Part shown: in pieces, positions 34,929 to 45,187 of the stretch
Position numbering within the stretch: position 1 is the first letter of the stretch
Layout of the letters: each line of letters starts with the position of its first letter
NCBI RefSeq assembly: GCF_047663525.1
Contig: NC_092612.1
Span: 3,257,501-3,321,500, forward strand
From: Anas platyrhynchos
Taxonomy: Eukaryota; Chordata; Aves; Anseriformes; Anatidae
Reading direction: 5' to 3'
Length of the DNA: 64,000 nucleotides
Notes under the pieces: model-generated
What the model saw: the letters and a program-made list of their open reading frames with translations, nothing else
Database searches by the model: none
Told to the model about the DNA's origin: nothing
Position numbers and translations under genes: made by a program

Positions 34929-37900
34929 CAGCGACAGGAAGAAGAAGATAGCCTCAGCTCCCCAGAGATCACCTGTGATACAAAAGATGATCTACAAAAG
35001 CTGGAGGCTTGGATTCAGGAGAGGAAGCAACTCCGGTCTCAGCTGAAAAGCTTTGGAGATGTTGAAAAATGGCTGAGTCATAAACCTACCTTTACCAAAC
35101 TGGAAGAAAGAGTCAGGAAACGAATAACGGCAGCTAGAGTAGACCAGAGGGCTAGAAGCAAGTCAGTCGAGACCGACAGGCCAGACGTAAGTATACCTGG
35201 TGTTGTGCCACTCTTGGGATTACTGTACTTCATCTCTTGTGGCCGTGCCACGGCCTCAGCATCTGCTTGTAAGTCGGCAGCGCGACACTGCTTTATCCCA
35301 GCCACTTCTGCATCTGCTGGCAGAGTGATTCTGGATAACGGTGATTTGAGGGTATTTTCGAATTCCTTTTCAGTGTTCACCACCACCAAGGAGCCAGACC
35401 CGGAAGAAGGGTAGCCTTCCCCTTATTTGTGCACCATACCCTCAAGCTCTTATCGCACTGCATAACCTCCTACACCAACAGAAGTTGACAATGGTAGACA
35501 TCTTCAGAAAGGCTGGAATGGAACAGAGAAAGATCATGAGAGCAGACTTCATTAAAGTCATCAAGGAGGTATGTAGGGAAGAGAAAAGTAAGGAACTGCT
35601 GCAACTTTGCCTTGTTTTGCTGCATGCCAACCCGGAGAAGTGGAAAAGCTCCAACTTCTCTTGTGTTACTCTCAGAGGATGGCTCCCACAGCCTGTGAAA
35701 TGTTGAAGGGAAGAGGGAAGGGAAGGCTGCAGAGATGCGAGCTGCCACCCAGACTGAGTCCCAGGAGGGAGTGAAACTCATTGCCTCATAGTCTCTAAAG
35801 ACAGTCAGCGCTCAGTAACGTGGCCTGAACTGGCATCAAGTTTCCTCGTGTTGATACTTGGTCTTTCCTTGGCCAGTTTCATGTGTCTGCCCGCTGCACT
35901 GCCTTTTAGTACCTGTTGGCACAGCAGAGCTCATGCTGAGCCTCACTTTCCACAGGCTGCAACGGTACAGAACTGTCAAGAGCATGTCCAGATCTGTTAG
36001 GGTTTAGCAGTTCAGGTGTTTTCTGATGTTCTGTTCCAAGCCAAATTAGCTTCTTGACGCCCAGATGGCTGAGAAGTTTGGCACATTGAAAGCTGAGAGC
36101 TCAGCAGAGGACAGCAAAAGACCAGTAAATTTTTCAGTGCTTGGTAAACTCATGTAAAGCTTAAAGCTCAACAGTTTGCCTCTGTGCCTTTTCTGAAAAA
36201 GCATTTAAACAACAGCAAAGCTCATCCCCCCCCTGTGGAGGAATGGTTAAGTGAGGTAGGACATGTGGATGTTGAGCAGTTGGGAGACAATGGGCTAGTG
36301 AAGTACCGTACTCAACTCACATGAGCCTTGGCACGTATGCAGCTGGCTGAGAGCCAATCAGGCTCAAGGACACGATGCCCTTGGGCGATCGGGGAAAGTC
36401 CCTAAGGCGGGACAGGTAGCTAAAAGAAGGAGGAACAGACTGCAAAGCCCGGGAAGTGTTAACCAATCCTGAGCTTAGTTTCTGCAATATGTATGAGTTG
36501 ATTATGTTCAAACTAGATAAAAGTCGACTGAGCTATCCATTAAAGTTTGAAGTTCACTGTTCACTCATATTGAGCGTCTGGGTCTTCCTTCCGTCGGCAA
36601 CACCCCCCTACTCTGGGCCAAGCCTTGTTTTTTTATTGATCACACTGTTGCTTCCTGTTTTGGCTGCCAGACAAAAGTTCCCATCAGTGACAAGGAACTG
36701 GAGGATGTGGTCATCTTCTTGACTTCTTCAAAGCGGAGGAATTATATAAGCAGTGAAGATCTGATTGAATGTCAAAAGCAGTGGCAGGAAATGAGGAAAG
36801 GACAGCCCAAAGAGACCGGCGAAGGTGAGAGGAGAACCCTGGGCTGGGAATCTCTATCCTTGCAGATGCCCTAAAAGTACACAGGTGGCATTAGGGAATG
36901 CCAAAGTAGATCCAGAATATGGCTCCTTGCAACTATTGTCCTGCAACGCGGTTGCTGAAAAGAGACCTCTGGGGAGAAGCTAAAGAATCCAGGGGAAGTG
37001 CAATACTCAGCCCATCTGTGGGAGACAGCTTATCCGATCTTTTAGGTTTGACTCAGAATCTGAACCCCGAGGTTTAACCTCCTGTACTGGATTTTATTGG
37101 TTAGCGTTGATCATCTGGCTGATCAGAAGCAGACCCTTTCTCCAGCTGTTGAGGGCAGCTGGACAATGCAGATTCAAAGGTCCTACTCTTTAAAACCTAG
37201 CCCAAACCTGAAGGCTTGCCATGGTACCTGTGTCATTTTTATCTGAAGGTAATGGCAACATTCTTCTCACATCTTGGAGAGAAGAGGCATTTTGCTGCTG
37301 TGTTGTTGTACTAATTGTTTTGTAGCCTGAACGTGTATTGCGAGCATGAAACTGAATGGGGCAAAGCGGAGATGGGAGTCGTCTGTAATATGTGTGTCTG
37401 GATTGAAAGCGAAAGGATGCTTCCATTCAAAGATCGTCGTCTGTTGGGTGCTCCAGACTGCACAAAATGCCAAAGCTTTTTGCCTTATAAACACTGATCA
37501 GCCTTGGTTTTTTTTTTTTTTTTTTTTATTTCTGCTACTGTCTAACAGGGTTTCTCTGAGCTTTTCATGTGTTTGCTTTCTAAACTGCCGTAGATACACA
37601 GCCTTGGGTCTGGAGAAACGCTTGCAAAGCTGCCACTTCTCCACCTTCTGCTGGGGACAAAGCTGTGGGGATGAAGCCTTGCTCTCCCACGGAGCCCAAA
37701 GAAAAGCTAATACTCTTGGAAGTGCCCCCAGTCAACACTGAGCCAGGCCGGCGACATTTAGACTGGGATGAAATGGAAGAGATTGGAAAGCGCTCAAGAG
37801 AGAGCAGACGGCTGGAGAAGGTAGTGTGGCGGGAAAAAAGGCGCCCCTCTACGTGCTCGCGAATGTGGGGTGGGCAGCAAAGGAGAAGGTTGGAGATTGT

Positions 37901-40900
37901 TCTGGATATTACCTTCTCAGTAGTCCCTTGACCACATCTTGCCTCACAGCTGAGATGCTACAAGCTGTCTCAAACAACTGGTTTGGCTTCTGAACACTCT
38001 GGTGATGTAAACACTCTTTTCTGGGTAACTGAAGCGTCAAGAAATGGAAGTTGAAGCTATGTTCAGGTGTGGGGATGGAGTCATCCGAGCTCTAGTGAAC
38101 CTGACACAATCAGAGAAGAGATGGTGGCTGGGAGACTTTTTTCAGCTGGGGCACCTATGTCCAGTATGCTGCTCTTGTGCTTGGTGCTCTAGGGAGCGTC
38201 TGCCTGTGGGCCTGGCACTGGAAGGGAATGGCACTCCCAGATAAGCGCTTGGTCCCATCGCAGGGTGCTGAGTCCCATCTACACGCACTTCTGAGATGGA
38301 TCCCTGCCTGTAGTTTCTCCAAAGGGAATGCAGCAACTCCAGGGCCTCACTGAAAGCTAACTGGGACCATTGCTTTACTTGCAGATCAAAGACAGCCCGA
38401 TAGAGTGGAAAGAAAAGTGTCGGCTGGTGAGATCTGGGGATGCACCCGTCGATGAACACTGCCTGCCATCAACTATAGAGGGTGACATGGGAGCACTGGT
38501 TGACCACTATCGCAGAAATGCCGTTGTGAACTATCTGAATTGCTCCAAGCAGTGCAAGGAGCGTAACATCTGTCTCACCGACAAAGCGCTGCAAAGAGGT
38601 AAAGCAAAGAGCAAGGAATGTACTAATGTGAACGTACTAAGCCCGACATGCTCCTGCCTCTTCCCAAGACCCAGAAGCACGATGCATGTTCAGGGTGGGG
38701 CACTGCTGATGGAGAATGTTTGCAGCCCTTGGAGGGCCACGGCAGATGCTGCTGGTTAGGATCAGCAATACCATCAGCAGGGCCAGAGCAGGGCTGAGAT
38801 AGCAAAGAGTGCTACAGAGCAGCCAGGGCCACGTCCCCCTGGACTGGTAGCCAGGATCAGACACGAGTGCAGTTAATGAGGCAAGTTCATGGTGATGGGG
38901 CAAGTGCAAGGTCAGGCAAAGGTCATGGTCAGACCATGGTCAGGTTCAGCAGGTCCATGGCCAGGCACAGCTGAGTCAGAGCTGTGTCAGCTGGACACTG
39001 CTACAGCTGCAACGTGAGCAAAGGGCTGAGCTGAAATGGGGCTCCTGAGCCCAGGGCAGGGCGTGTGGGAAGAGGCCCCATGTGAAGTTGGCCAGGGCCA
39101 TCATGTCCTCTCAGCACTTGCTGGGCCATCACGTCTTCCTCCTTTCCAGAGCGGGGCCATTTTTTCTGTCCCCTCCCGGTCAGTATCACCGACCAAACCC
39201 AGAGGTGACCTGGATCGGCAGGGGGACAGGCTTGGGGCAACAGGAGAACAGAGTTTTCTTGGCTATTCAGCATTGGCTGTCCATACACCATTGCTTTTCT
39301 CTGTGCGCTTTGTCAACAGGCCTGCTGCACCCAGGAGACAAGATCATCAAAGAAGGAGAAGACGTGAGGAAGATCAGGCAGCCTGGAGGATACTACAGCA
39401 CAGGACATGCTGACGCCACATCTCCTCTGAGCATGTCCAGGTCAAAAAGTGCATCAGGAAAACAGGCCAAGGAGGCAGAAAACAAGTTGGTTCAAAGAGG
39501 GCTTATGATCGGTCCCTTCCTGCTGCCCTGCTGTGCATCAGCTCCCACTGCATCAGAGGCGGTACTGAGGTATCAAAGTGGAACGTTAGGGTGCTGCAAG
39601 GTAGCAGCAAGCGATAGCAGAGGAAGAGAGATCTCTTCTCAGCTACACGGCCACTGCTGTGTTTTTGCTGACTTGCGGGGTTGCAGTGGTGCTGGCGAAC
39701 AGCTTCTCTGTACTCCAAACTGCAGAGATGACAGAACTTCTCACCTAAGACGGTCCTTGTCAGGCCAACCCAACGCTTCTTGGAAATCCTCTCAGAGAAT
39801 GTTTTTTCTTGCGTAAGAAAGGCAATCCCAAAGAATCCAGCTTTGGATGACTGGAGAAGCTCTCCAGTCGGGGGCAGAAGCAGCCTGCTACAGCAGCGTG
39901 CAGCCAGCTGCTCCTAGTAGGGCGGTGCTTCTTTTCCTCCCATTACAGCTCAGTTCCTCTGTTCCTCTAGAAAACTGACCCTTCAGAGCGTTACTAACCG
40001 TTGCAGGAGAAAAGTCAGATGCAGGTGGCAGATCTGTTTTCCTGAGCAACGTTCTTTGCATCTCAACATTTATCTGTAGGATCTGGAGATGCAAGTTTTC
40101 TAGACATAGACACAATGTCAGCCCTGAGAACAGAGGCAATTTGCCCTAATTTTTCTTGCATCTCAGGTCACCCACAAAAGCTTTTCTTCCAAAACGAGTC
40201 CAAGTTCTTTTGCTGTCCTTGTCCCTGCTGTCTTCGGACTCGTACTGTCCAAGGAGTTCATGAGTGTCCAAAGGTCCTTCCTGACCCATGAAACTGGGAT
40301 GTCCACTACCAGCTTGGTCATAGCACTTGCAGCACCTTCTTTAGTCAAAGTGATTCCCAAATCCGATTGAATAGAAAGACTCAGCTTCACAGCTGAGCTC
40401 ATGGAAGAAAGGCAGTCCTAAAGAATCCAGCTTTGGAAGACTGGAGAAGCTTTTGAGGAGAAGAAACACTTTGCAAAATAGAGCACAGTCTTCCTAGTTC
40501 ATCTCAGAGAGTTTATGTACTACAGTGATAGGCAACACATCAGTTCTCAAGACAGCTTCACAAGTTGGCATGTCCAATGTCAGTCATGAAGAAGAAGGAC
40601 AGGCAGGGGTTTCCAGAAGTCCTAGTAGCTGGTTCTTGTCAGGCTCGCATTTGCCATTACTAGTAATAGCAGTGAAGTTGCCTAGAATTTTATTTCCATA
40701 AAACATGCTACTCTCTCTGACTTTTTTTTTTTCTTCTTTTCTTTATTTTTCTTTAGGCGTCTTGAGAAGAGTAAGAATCAAAAGTCAAGCGACAATAACT
40801 TCTGGCCAGGCCATCTCCTGGACAAGATGCGCCTGTACTTTCCAGATAAGGAGCCTGACAGGGCACACGCCTTGTTTAGCTATGTTCACCCAACCAGGCC

Positions 40901-40919
40901 TGCCTACCGTGGTATCTAA
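34929..40919 (+). CDS. EFCAB12: EF-hand domain-containing protein 12 (N terminus not located)
   Basis: Seven exons were assembled: 34929-35186, 35374-35568, 36671-36824, 37594-37820, 38385-38598, 39320-39485 and 40757-40919 (stop TAA). All have GT-AG borders and fully compatible phases, giving 458 residues. Matches to recalled human EFCAB12 are strong in scattered blocks: ERKQLRSQLKSFGDVEKWL, the EF-hand-like pair (MVDIFRKAG...ADFIKVIKE; KELEDVVIFLTSSKRRNYI), WDEMEEIGKRSRE, DEHCLPSTIEGDM, LLHPGDKII with IRQPGGYYS, and FWPGHLLDKMRLYFP. The EF-hand loops lack the usual acidic residues, so calcium binding is doubtful. The protein is poorly characterised and mostly reported from ciliated tissue and testis. 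Human EFCAB12 continues some 35 residues further; here translation stops at PAYRGI, unless CGTG/GTATCT (40911) is a splice donor. The first exon could start three bases later (CAGCAG acceptor). Its human counterpart is not next to KHDC4. Confidence 0.85.
35569..36670 (+). other. EFCAB12 intron with LTR insertion
   Basis: Intron between the two EF-hand exons. Nothing recognised at 35569-36225; the 3' part is occupied by a solo LTR (36234-36602) that ends only 68 bp before the downstream exon, so the branch region of this intron is either LTR-derived or squeezed into that interval. Confidence 0.75.
36234..36602 (+). mobile_element. Solo LTR of an endogenous retrovirus
   Basis: A 369-bp element starting TGTGG and ending CAACA, flanked by a run of C on both sides (36226-36233 and 36603-36608), consistent with a 6-bp CCCCCC target-site duplication. 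An ATTAAA-type signal lies 65 bp before the 3' end (about 36539-36544), followed by a T/G-rich tail, fitting R/U5. No internal retroviral genes remain. A 6-bp duplication suggests the ERVK/beta- or alpharetrovirus-like class. The homopolymeric duplication makes the class call weak. Confidence 0.75.
38599..39319 (+). other. EFCAB12 intron with imperfect short repeats
   Basis: GC-rich intron. Around 38875-38975 it carries imperfect reiterations of GGTCA/CATGGTCAGG-type motifs (for example GGTCATGGTCAGACCATGG), probably a degenerate minisatellite. No exon seen. Confidence 0.5.
39486..40756 (+). other. EFCAB12 last intron with a ~45-bp repeated block
   Basis: 1.27-kb intron. The block GAAAGGCAATCCCAAAGAAT and following bases at 39817-39861 recurs with three or four changes at 40407-40451, 590 bp away. 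Donor AA/GTTGGT is non-ideal but is the only one that keeps the reading frame with exon 40757. Confidence 0.6.
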
Positions 40920-41446
40920 AACCCTGGCTACAGGTAGTTCATCAGAGCCAGGATACTTGGCCTCTAGAGACACTCCATTCGAGAAAACTCATTTCACCTG
41001 AAGTTCTTCTCCTAGCGGCATGAGATGTGTGCACAGCTTTGTGACTCATCAGGTCAGCTCATGGGATCTGGGCCAACTTCATGGAGAATATCATCAACTA
41101 TCCTGAGTTGCAAGGGGTTTGATCATCAAGTCTAACAGCTGGCTTCCCACAGGACTACCTAAAAATTAAACCATATATCTGACAGTGTTGTCCAAAAGCT
41201 TCCTGAACTCTGGCTTGCTTGCTGACATGACTGGATCTTGTGGTTAACGCAGGAGGTATCTCAACACCATACGGACATTCGTTCACTCCCCCATACGCAC
41301 CCGTGTTGTTTAGCATACTTGAGTTGCATCCCTGTGCCCAGTGGTGTGCTCTTGTGACCCCTGGAGAGCTCACAACACTCCCAGTGCACTCTAGCAACTG
41401 CTGGATTTTCCAGGTGGACCTCTAGACTGCTCTTAGAGGTTACTAG
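40920..41446 (+). other. No feature recognised
   Basis: Single-copy-looking sequence downstream of EFCAB12. I looked for the missing EFCAB12 C-terminal exon here and did not find it. Confidence 0.4.
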
Positions 41447-41536
41447 GTGTGTGGTGGTTGTACTTGGGTGGGTGGCCAAGCTCCACCACAACTGGTCTCT
41501 CACTCCCCCTCCTCAAAGAGAAACAGGGAGAAGCTA
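41447..41536 (+). mobile_element. Degraded ERV/LTR-related fragment
   Basis: The GTGTGGTGGTTGTACTTGGG...CACTCCCCCTCCTC pattern resembles a diverged copy of a common avian ERV repeat. It ends where the USP42-like segment begins, so the two are joined. Confidence 0.4.
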
Positions 41537-41538
41537 CG

Positions 41539-41860
41539 CACAAGCAGGAGCACTGGGAGGGAAGCAGGTACAGATCTTTCCCTCGTGAAAGAAACAGCCC
41601 TGAGAATGGCAGAAGAGCAGTCAAATACTCAAAGTACAGATCTGGCAGCGGAGGAAGATCAGAACAAGGTAGCAATAGATATTACCGATCCAAAGGGGAA
41701 AGAAGTTGGAGCAGAGAAAGATACTATCGAGATGAACCGAATGATGATCGAGATGATCATTACAAAAGCGGATGGCCTCACAGTTCATATACAAGAAGTA
41801 TATGCTTTCCTCTGAGAAGGCTAATTCATCACGAAACAGCTCTCTGCAACTTCTAGTATT
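41539..41860 (+). pseudogene. USP42-like C-terminal fragment, copy A
   Basis: In frame 3 the translation reads HKQEHWEGSRYRSFPRE..., NRYYRSKGERSWSRERYYRD and HYKSGWPHSS. This aligns by memory with the Arg/Ser/Tyr-rich basic C-terminal region of ubiquitin carboxyl-terminal hydrolase 42. Bases 41539-41736 are identical to copy B (44480-44677). Relative to B, about 140 bp are missing after the identical block, and the sequence rejoins at GGATGGCCTCAC. No start, catalytic core or splice-supported continuation, so it is read as a gene fragment rather than a functional gene. Confidence 0.6.
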
Positions 41861-42006
41861 AAACGTTGTTTATGGGAAGACTTATTTTTAGTGAATCAAG
41901 AAATATATTCATGTAATTCTAGACTGTGTTTTTTGGAAGTGTTTTTCTCTGGCTAGTCCACGAAGTGCTCTGGGATAATTTTTCTATCTTCATGGTCTCT
42001 CTTTAG

Positions 42007-42127
42007 GAGGTAAAATATCCTGAGTATTTGGACCTTCGAGCCTATGTGTCGCAGTCAATTGGAGAACCACTCCTGTACACCTTATATGCGGTGCTGGTGC
42101 ATCATGGTATCAACTGTCGCTCAGTTG
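42007..42127 (+). pseudogene. USP42-like catalytic-domain exon (isolated)
   Basis: After a pyrimidine tract and TTTAG acceptor, the frame reads [16 protein letters not shown] and [19 protein letters not shown]. This is the part of the USP36/USP42 peptidase domain just before the catalytic His box (CHAGHY in the family). Family text would continue Cys-His-Ala-Gly, but here it is Cys-Arg-Ser and the donor is degenerate (CAG/TTGCAG). Neighbouring catalytic exons were not found, so this is an orphan exon. The 3' end is approximate. Confidence 0.65.
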
Positions 42128-42216
42128 CAGCAGCATGTTTTAGCTGGAAGCTCCTGGCACTTTGTTTGAATCTGTTCAACTGCAGTGCAAGTTGCATTGT
42201 TCCTCATTTTTTCCAG

Positions 42217-42473
42217 ATGATATGAAGATAGTGGTGCTGAGCTATGAGAATATGCGCCTGAACGTCCCGTACAGCAAGGAAATAGTGCAGAGCTGTTTGG
42301 AGGAGACCTTGCAATACTTCTACCGCATCCTCACAAATAGGGAGGACACGGACTTCACCTTAAAGGATTTTGGCACTCTTGCTATCCGAGGGCAAAGAGT
42401 GAAAATGACGTTTTCTGAAGGGTTTTTACACAGTCTCAACAAGTCCACATACGTGGTAGAGAAGCTGATTGCT
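42217..42473 (+). pseudogene. CCDC81-like HU-domain exon (isolated)
   Basis: An exon-like block between a TTTTTTCCAG acceptor and a GTAAGT donor, open throughout. The translation (IVVLSYENMRLNVPYSKEIV..., CLEETLQYFYRI, FTLKDFGTLAIRGQRVKM) matches the pattern of the second HU (histone-like/IHF-type) domain of CCDC81, a family reported to be amplified in birds. It lies 90 bp after a USP42-like exon, an unrelated family. It may be one exon of a lineage-specific CCDC81-like copy or a stranded fragment; other exons were not found. Confidence 0.6.
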
Positions 42474-42599
42474 GTAAGTTTATTGTTTCTGCAGTCCTAC
42501 TTAGAGAGGGTGTACTGCCACTTACGGCCCCGCTTTTTCACCTGGAAAAAGCGACCACATGACGTAGACTGAGGAGCCCTGCTATTCTTGCACTTGTTT

Positions 42600-42635
42600 T
42601 TTGTTCCGTTTCGTTTTGTTTTGTTTTGTTTTTCC
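42600..42635 (+). repeat. (GTTTT)n microsatellite
   Basis: Imperfect GTTTT pentamers. The repeat and the sequence after it (TAGTATAGGCTTAAGA) recur at 46656-46707, so it is part of a duplicated segment. Confidence 0.8.
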
Positions 42636-42864
42636 CTACTAGTATAGGCTTAAGAAGATAGAGAAATGTGCTGATGAAACAATTTTTAGTAAAAAAAGAC
42701 AGCTTGGTACATCTCCTTACAAAAAATAAATAAATAAATACAAACTTGAACTCGAAAATCACGGTGTCAAGTCAGATAAGTGAAGAAACATTACCCCTTT
42801 AAAGAGCACAAAAAGTCAAAAGAAATTGGAAAAGTAACAGGCTGGCAACTGAAAGCCATGTATT

Positions 42865-43091
42865 GTCTGTGAAGCATCGGATAGGTTGTGAGCCTGGATT
42901 ACCCAGACAATGGGGAAACAGGAGGCTCCCGGTCGTCGGGAAATAAAGGATATAAACTGTACGATGTGACTAGTAGGTGCGCTCCTGCTTGTGGGACGCC
43001 CGCCATTGCAACCGCGAATAAAAATGCTACTTCACTGACGGAGATCCTCGCCTGAGCCTATGTTACTGCCTACGGAGTGTTTCTCGCAGTG
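42865..43091 (+). mobile_element. Probable LTR remnant
   Basis: A TATAAA box (about 42951-42956), an AATAAA signal about 65 bp later (about 43017-43022) and a downstream G/T-rich stretch ending CTCGCA have the layout of an LTR (U3-R-U5). No convincing target-site duplication was found, so the ends are approximate. Confidence 0.45.
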
Positions 43092-43139
43092 TGACACTGG
43101 AGTTCTGAAAACCTGTCACCGATTTTACAGAAAAAGCGA

Positions 43140-43480
43140 TTTTCCGGGGGGGAGGGGAGGCGGAAGCCCTGCCCGCCTCGATCCCCGGCTCCGCTGCACA
43201 ACGCGCCTCCCCCGAGCCGATCGCCTCGGCGAGTGGCCGCGAAATGGCGGCGACGCCCGACGTAAACGGCCCGCCGCTGCCGCTGCCGGCTCCCCCCACA
43301 GCTCGGCAGCCTCCCCTCGCGAGGGCTGCCGGCGCCTGCCGGCTCCCTCGGCTGCCTCGGGTGGCCTCGGGTGGCCTCGGTGCCGGGAAACAAGCCCTGC
43401 CCGCCTCGATCCCCCGCTCCGCTGCACAACGTGTCCGCCCCAGAGCCGACCGTCTCGGCGAGTCACTCCGGTCATGCTTA
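43140..43480. repeat. GC-rich block with a duplicated ~72-bp unit
   Basis: CpG-dense island in AT-rich surroundings. A unit containing CTGCCCGCCTCGATCCCC and CGCTGCACAAC occurs at 43164-43234 and again at 43392-43463. A tandem GGGTGGCCTC motif lies between. It could be a CpG-island promoter fragment, a minisatellite or ERV-derived leader. Open frames here are side effects of base composition. Confidence 0.65.
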
Positions 43481-43510
43481 GCTATTACACATAAATGCCA
43501 AGGTACAAAG

Positions 43511-44134
43511 TGTTGTAAGTTGCCCCCTTAATAAATTTTCAGAGAGCATTGCATTAAGAATAGAAAGGAGTTTATTGAGTAAGCAACAGCAAGCAGAACA
43601 GCGCTGGGCGGCCGGGGAGTCTCGGCTCCGCCAACGGCGCGCACCTCACCCCCGCCAGGGTCCCTTTTTATATTTTGGTAATTCCGGGATTACGCAGCAC
43701 ATCCTGGTATATTCTGCGACTGTGCGCACTGTTGCTAGGGAGTCGTCTCTGTCCCTCTGGTGGTCGTGAAGATGAAGGCCGTGGTCTTCCTCGGCGTTGT
43801 GGTTCAACTTTTTTTTTTTTTTATTTGGTCATGTTGGCCCAGCGTGAGACAGGAAGGCAAGATGTTGATACACCACTTTAGCAACTTATCAGGAGGTGGT
43901 TACATGAGCTTTGCAGCAGTGTCTTTGAACAAAAGAGGCAACTGAGATGCAGAAGGAGAGAAGGGGAGGGGGTTCTTTTTTTTGTTCCATTAAGCAAAAG
44001 AATTTTCAGTGTCTAGCCAAGTATTATACAGCTCCTTACTTCAGCAGGGAGCTCTCACAAGTCCTGCTCCTCAAACAGAACTCCTTGTTTTTATAATACA
44101 AAAGACAATGAACAAACATTTATTGTGTATTACA
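43511..44134 (-). mobile_element. Solo LTR of an endogenous retrovirus, antisense
   Basis: A 624-bp element with TG...CA ends, flanked by a perfect 5-bp duplication CAAAG (43506-43510 and 44135-44139). On the minus strand it shows a TATA-like box (plus TTTTTATATTTTGG at about 43668), then AATAAA about 100 bp further on (43573-43568), which is U3-R-U5 order. GC-rich R region, no internal retroviral genes. The 5-bp duplication fits several ERV classes. Confidence 0.75.
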
Positions 44135-44199
44135 CAAAGGACATATCTGAAAACTACGTACCTGTTAATGACTTAATGACTCGTCTATTTCAAAGCTGG

Positions 44200-45187
44200 A
44201 TAAAGTTGTGGAAAGCCAGTCCTCTAAACCAAATGAAGAACTTGGTGATAGAAAACTGGGAAGACGACACCATGCACATGAAAAACAAACAAACAAACAA
44301 ACAAACAAACAAAAAACATTAAAAAGAAAGATACATGACACTAAAAAACCTGACAAAGAGCATTACCGAAGAAAGAGAGGACATTGTGATGCAGAAGAGA
44401 AGAAGACTCAAAACAGGAGCAAAAAGATGGTCCTTCCAGCAAGAGGAGGTGCTCTCAGAGAAGTTGTTGAGCAAAAGCTCACAAGCAGGAGCACTGGGAG
44501 GGAAGCAGGTACAGATCTTTCCCTCGTGAAAGAAACAGCCCTGAGAATGGCAGAAGAGCAGTCAAATACTCAAAGTACAGATCTGGCAGCGGAGGAAGAT
44601 CAGAACAAGGTAGCAATAGATATTACCGATCCAAAGGGGAAAGAAGTTGGAGCAGAGAAAGATACTATCGAGATGAAGCACAGAGATGAGGAAGATGTAG
44701 CTATTACAATGATTACTATTCACCTCATGCGACAGGAGACAGTAGAGAGAGAAAGTTCTCTCACGGCGATGCAGCCTTTGACAAATGGACTGCAACTTAG
44801 TACGGCAGGTCACATAAGCATTATCATTACAAAAGTGGATGGCCTCACGGTTCCCTCTTGAGAGATGAAGATGGACGTCGCTTTAGCACACCCCGAGCAG
44901 ACTTGCATCGTTGCTTGGTACCTCAGCAACATTCTGGAAGACATTCTCGTGAAAGACATGCGCTTCCACCTGTGTCAGCTCATTTGGAGAACTGTCGCCA
45001 GAAAAATGAAACAGAAGGAAACAGAAAAAGAAAATCTACCCGTGCAGAAGGTAGTGAAAGTGAAATAGAAAGGAAAGACAGAAAGATAGAAAAGGAGCTT
45101 TTAGGTGGTGAAAAAAATGCAAAACTATCACAAGTTCTAGAAGAAAAAGAAGTCCAAGGATAAACATGGAGAGAAGGATTCCAAGTA
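44200..45187 (+). pseudogene. USP42-like C-terminal exon, copy B, disabled
   Basis: The translation follows the basic C-terminal region of USP42 by recall: DTKKPDKEHYRRKRGHCDAE, NRYYRSKGERSWSRERYYRD, CSYYNDYYSPHATGDSRERK, CRQKNETEGNRKRKS, and KKKKSKDKHGEKDSK before a GTAAGC donor (about 45186). It is broken: in the family frame there is a TGA (about 44688), a TAG (about 44800) and a TAG at about 45137-45139, and the frame changes near 44475 and again around 45110-45130. A (CAAA)n run sits at 44281-44316. It lies directly downstream of the solo LTR at 43511-44134. The catalytic domain is absent. Confidence 0.65.
44281..44316 (+). repeat. (CAAA)n microsatellite
   Basis: About eight CAAA units inside the USP42-like copy B. 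Confidence 0.9.

Noticed and set aside
43060-43531. Open frames of 95-144 codons in the GC-rich duplicated block
   Set aside because: Low-stop composition and internal duplication; no recognisable domain or splice support.
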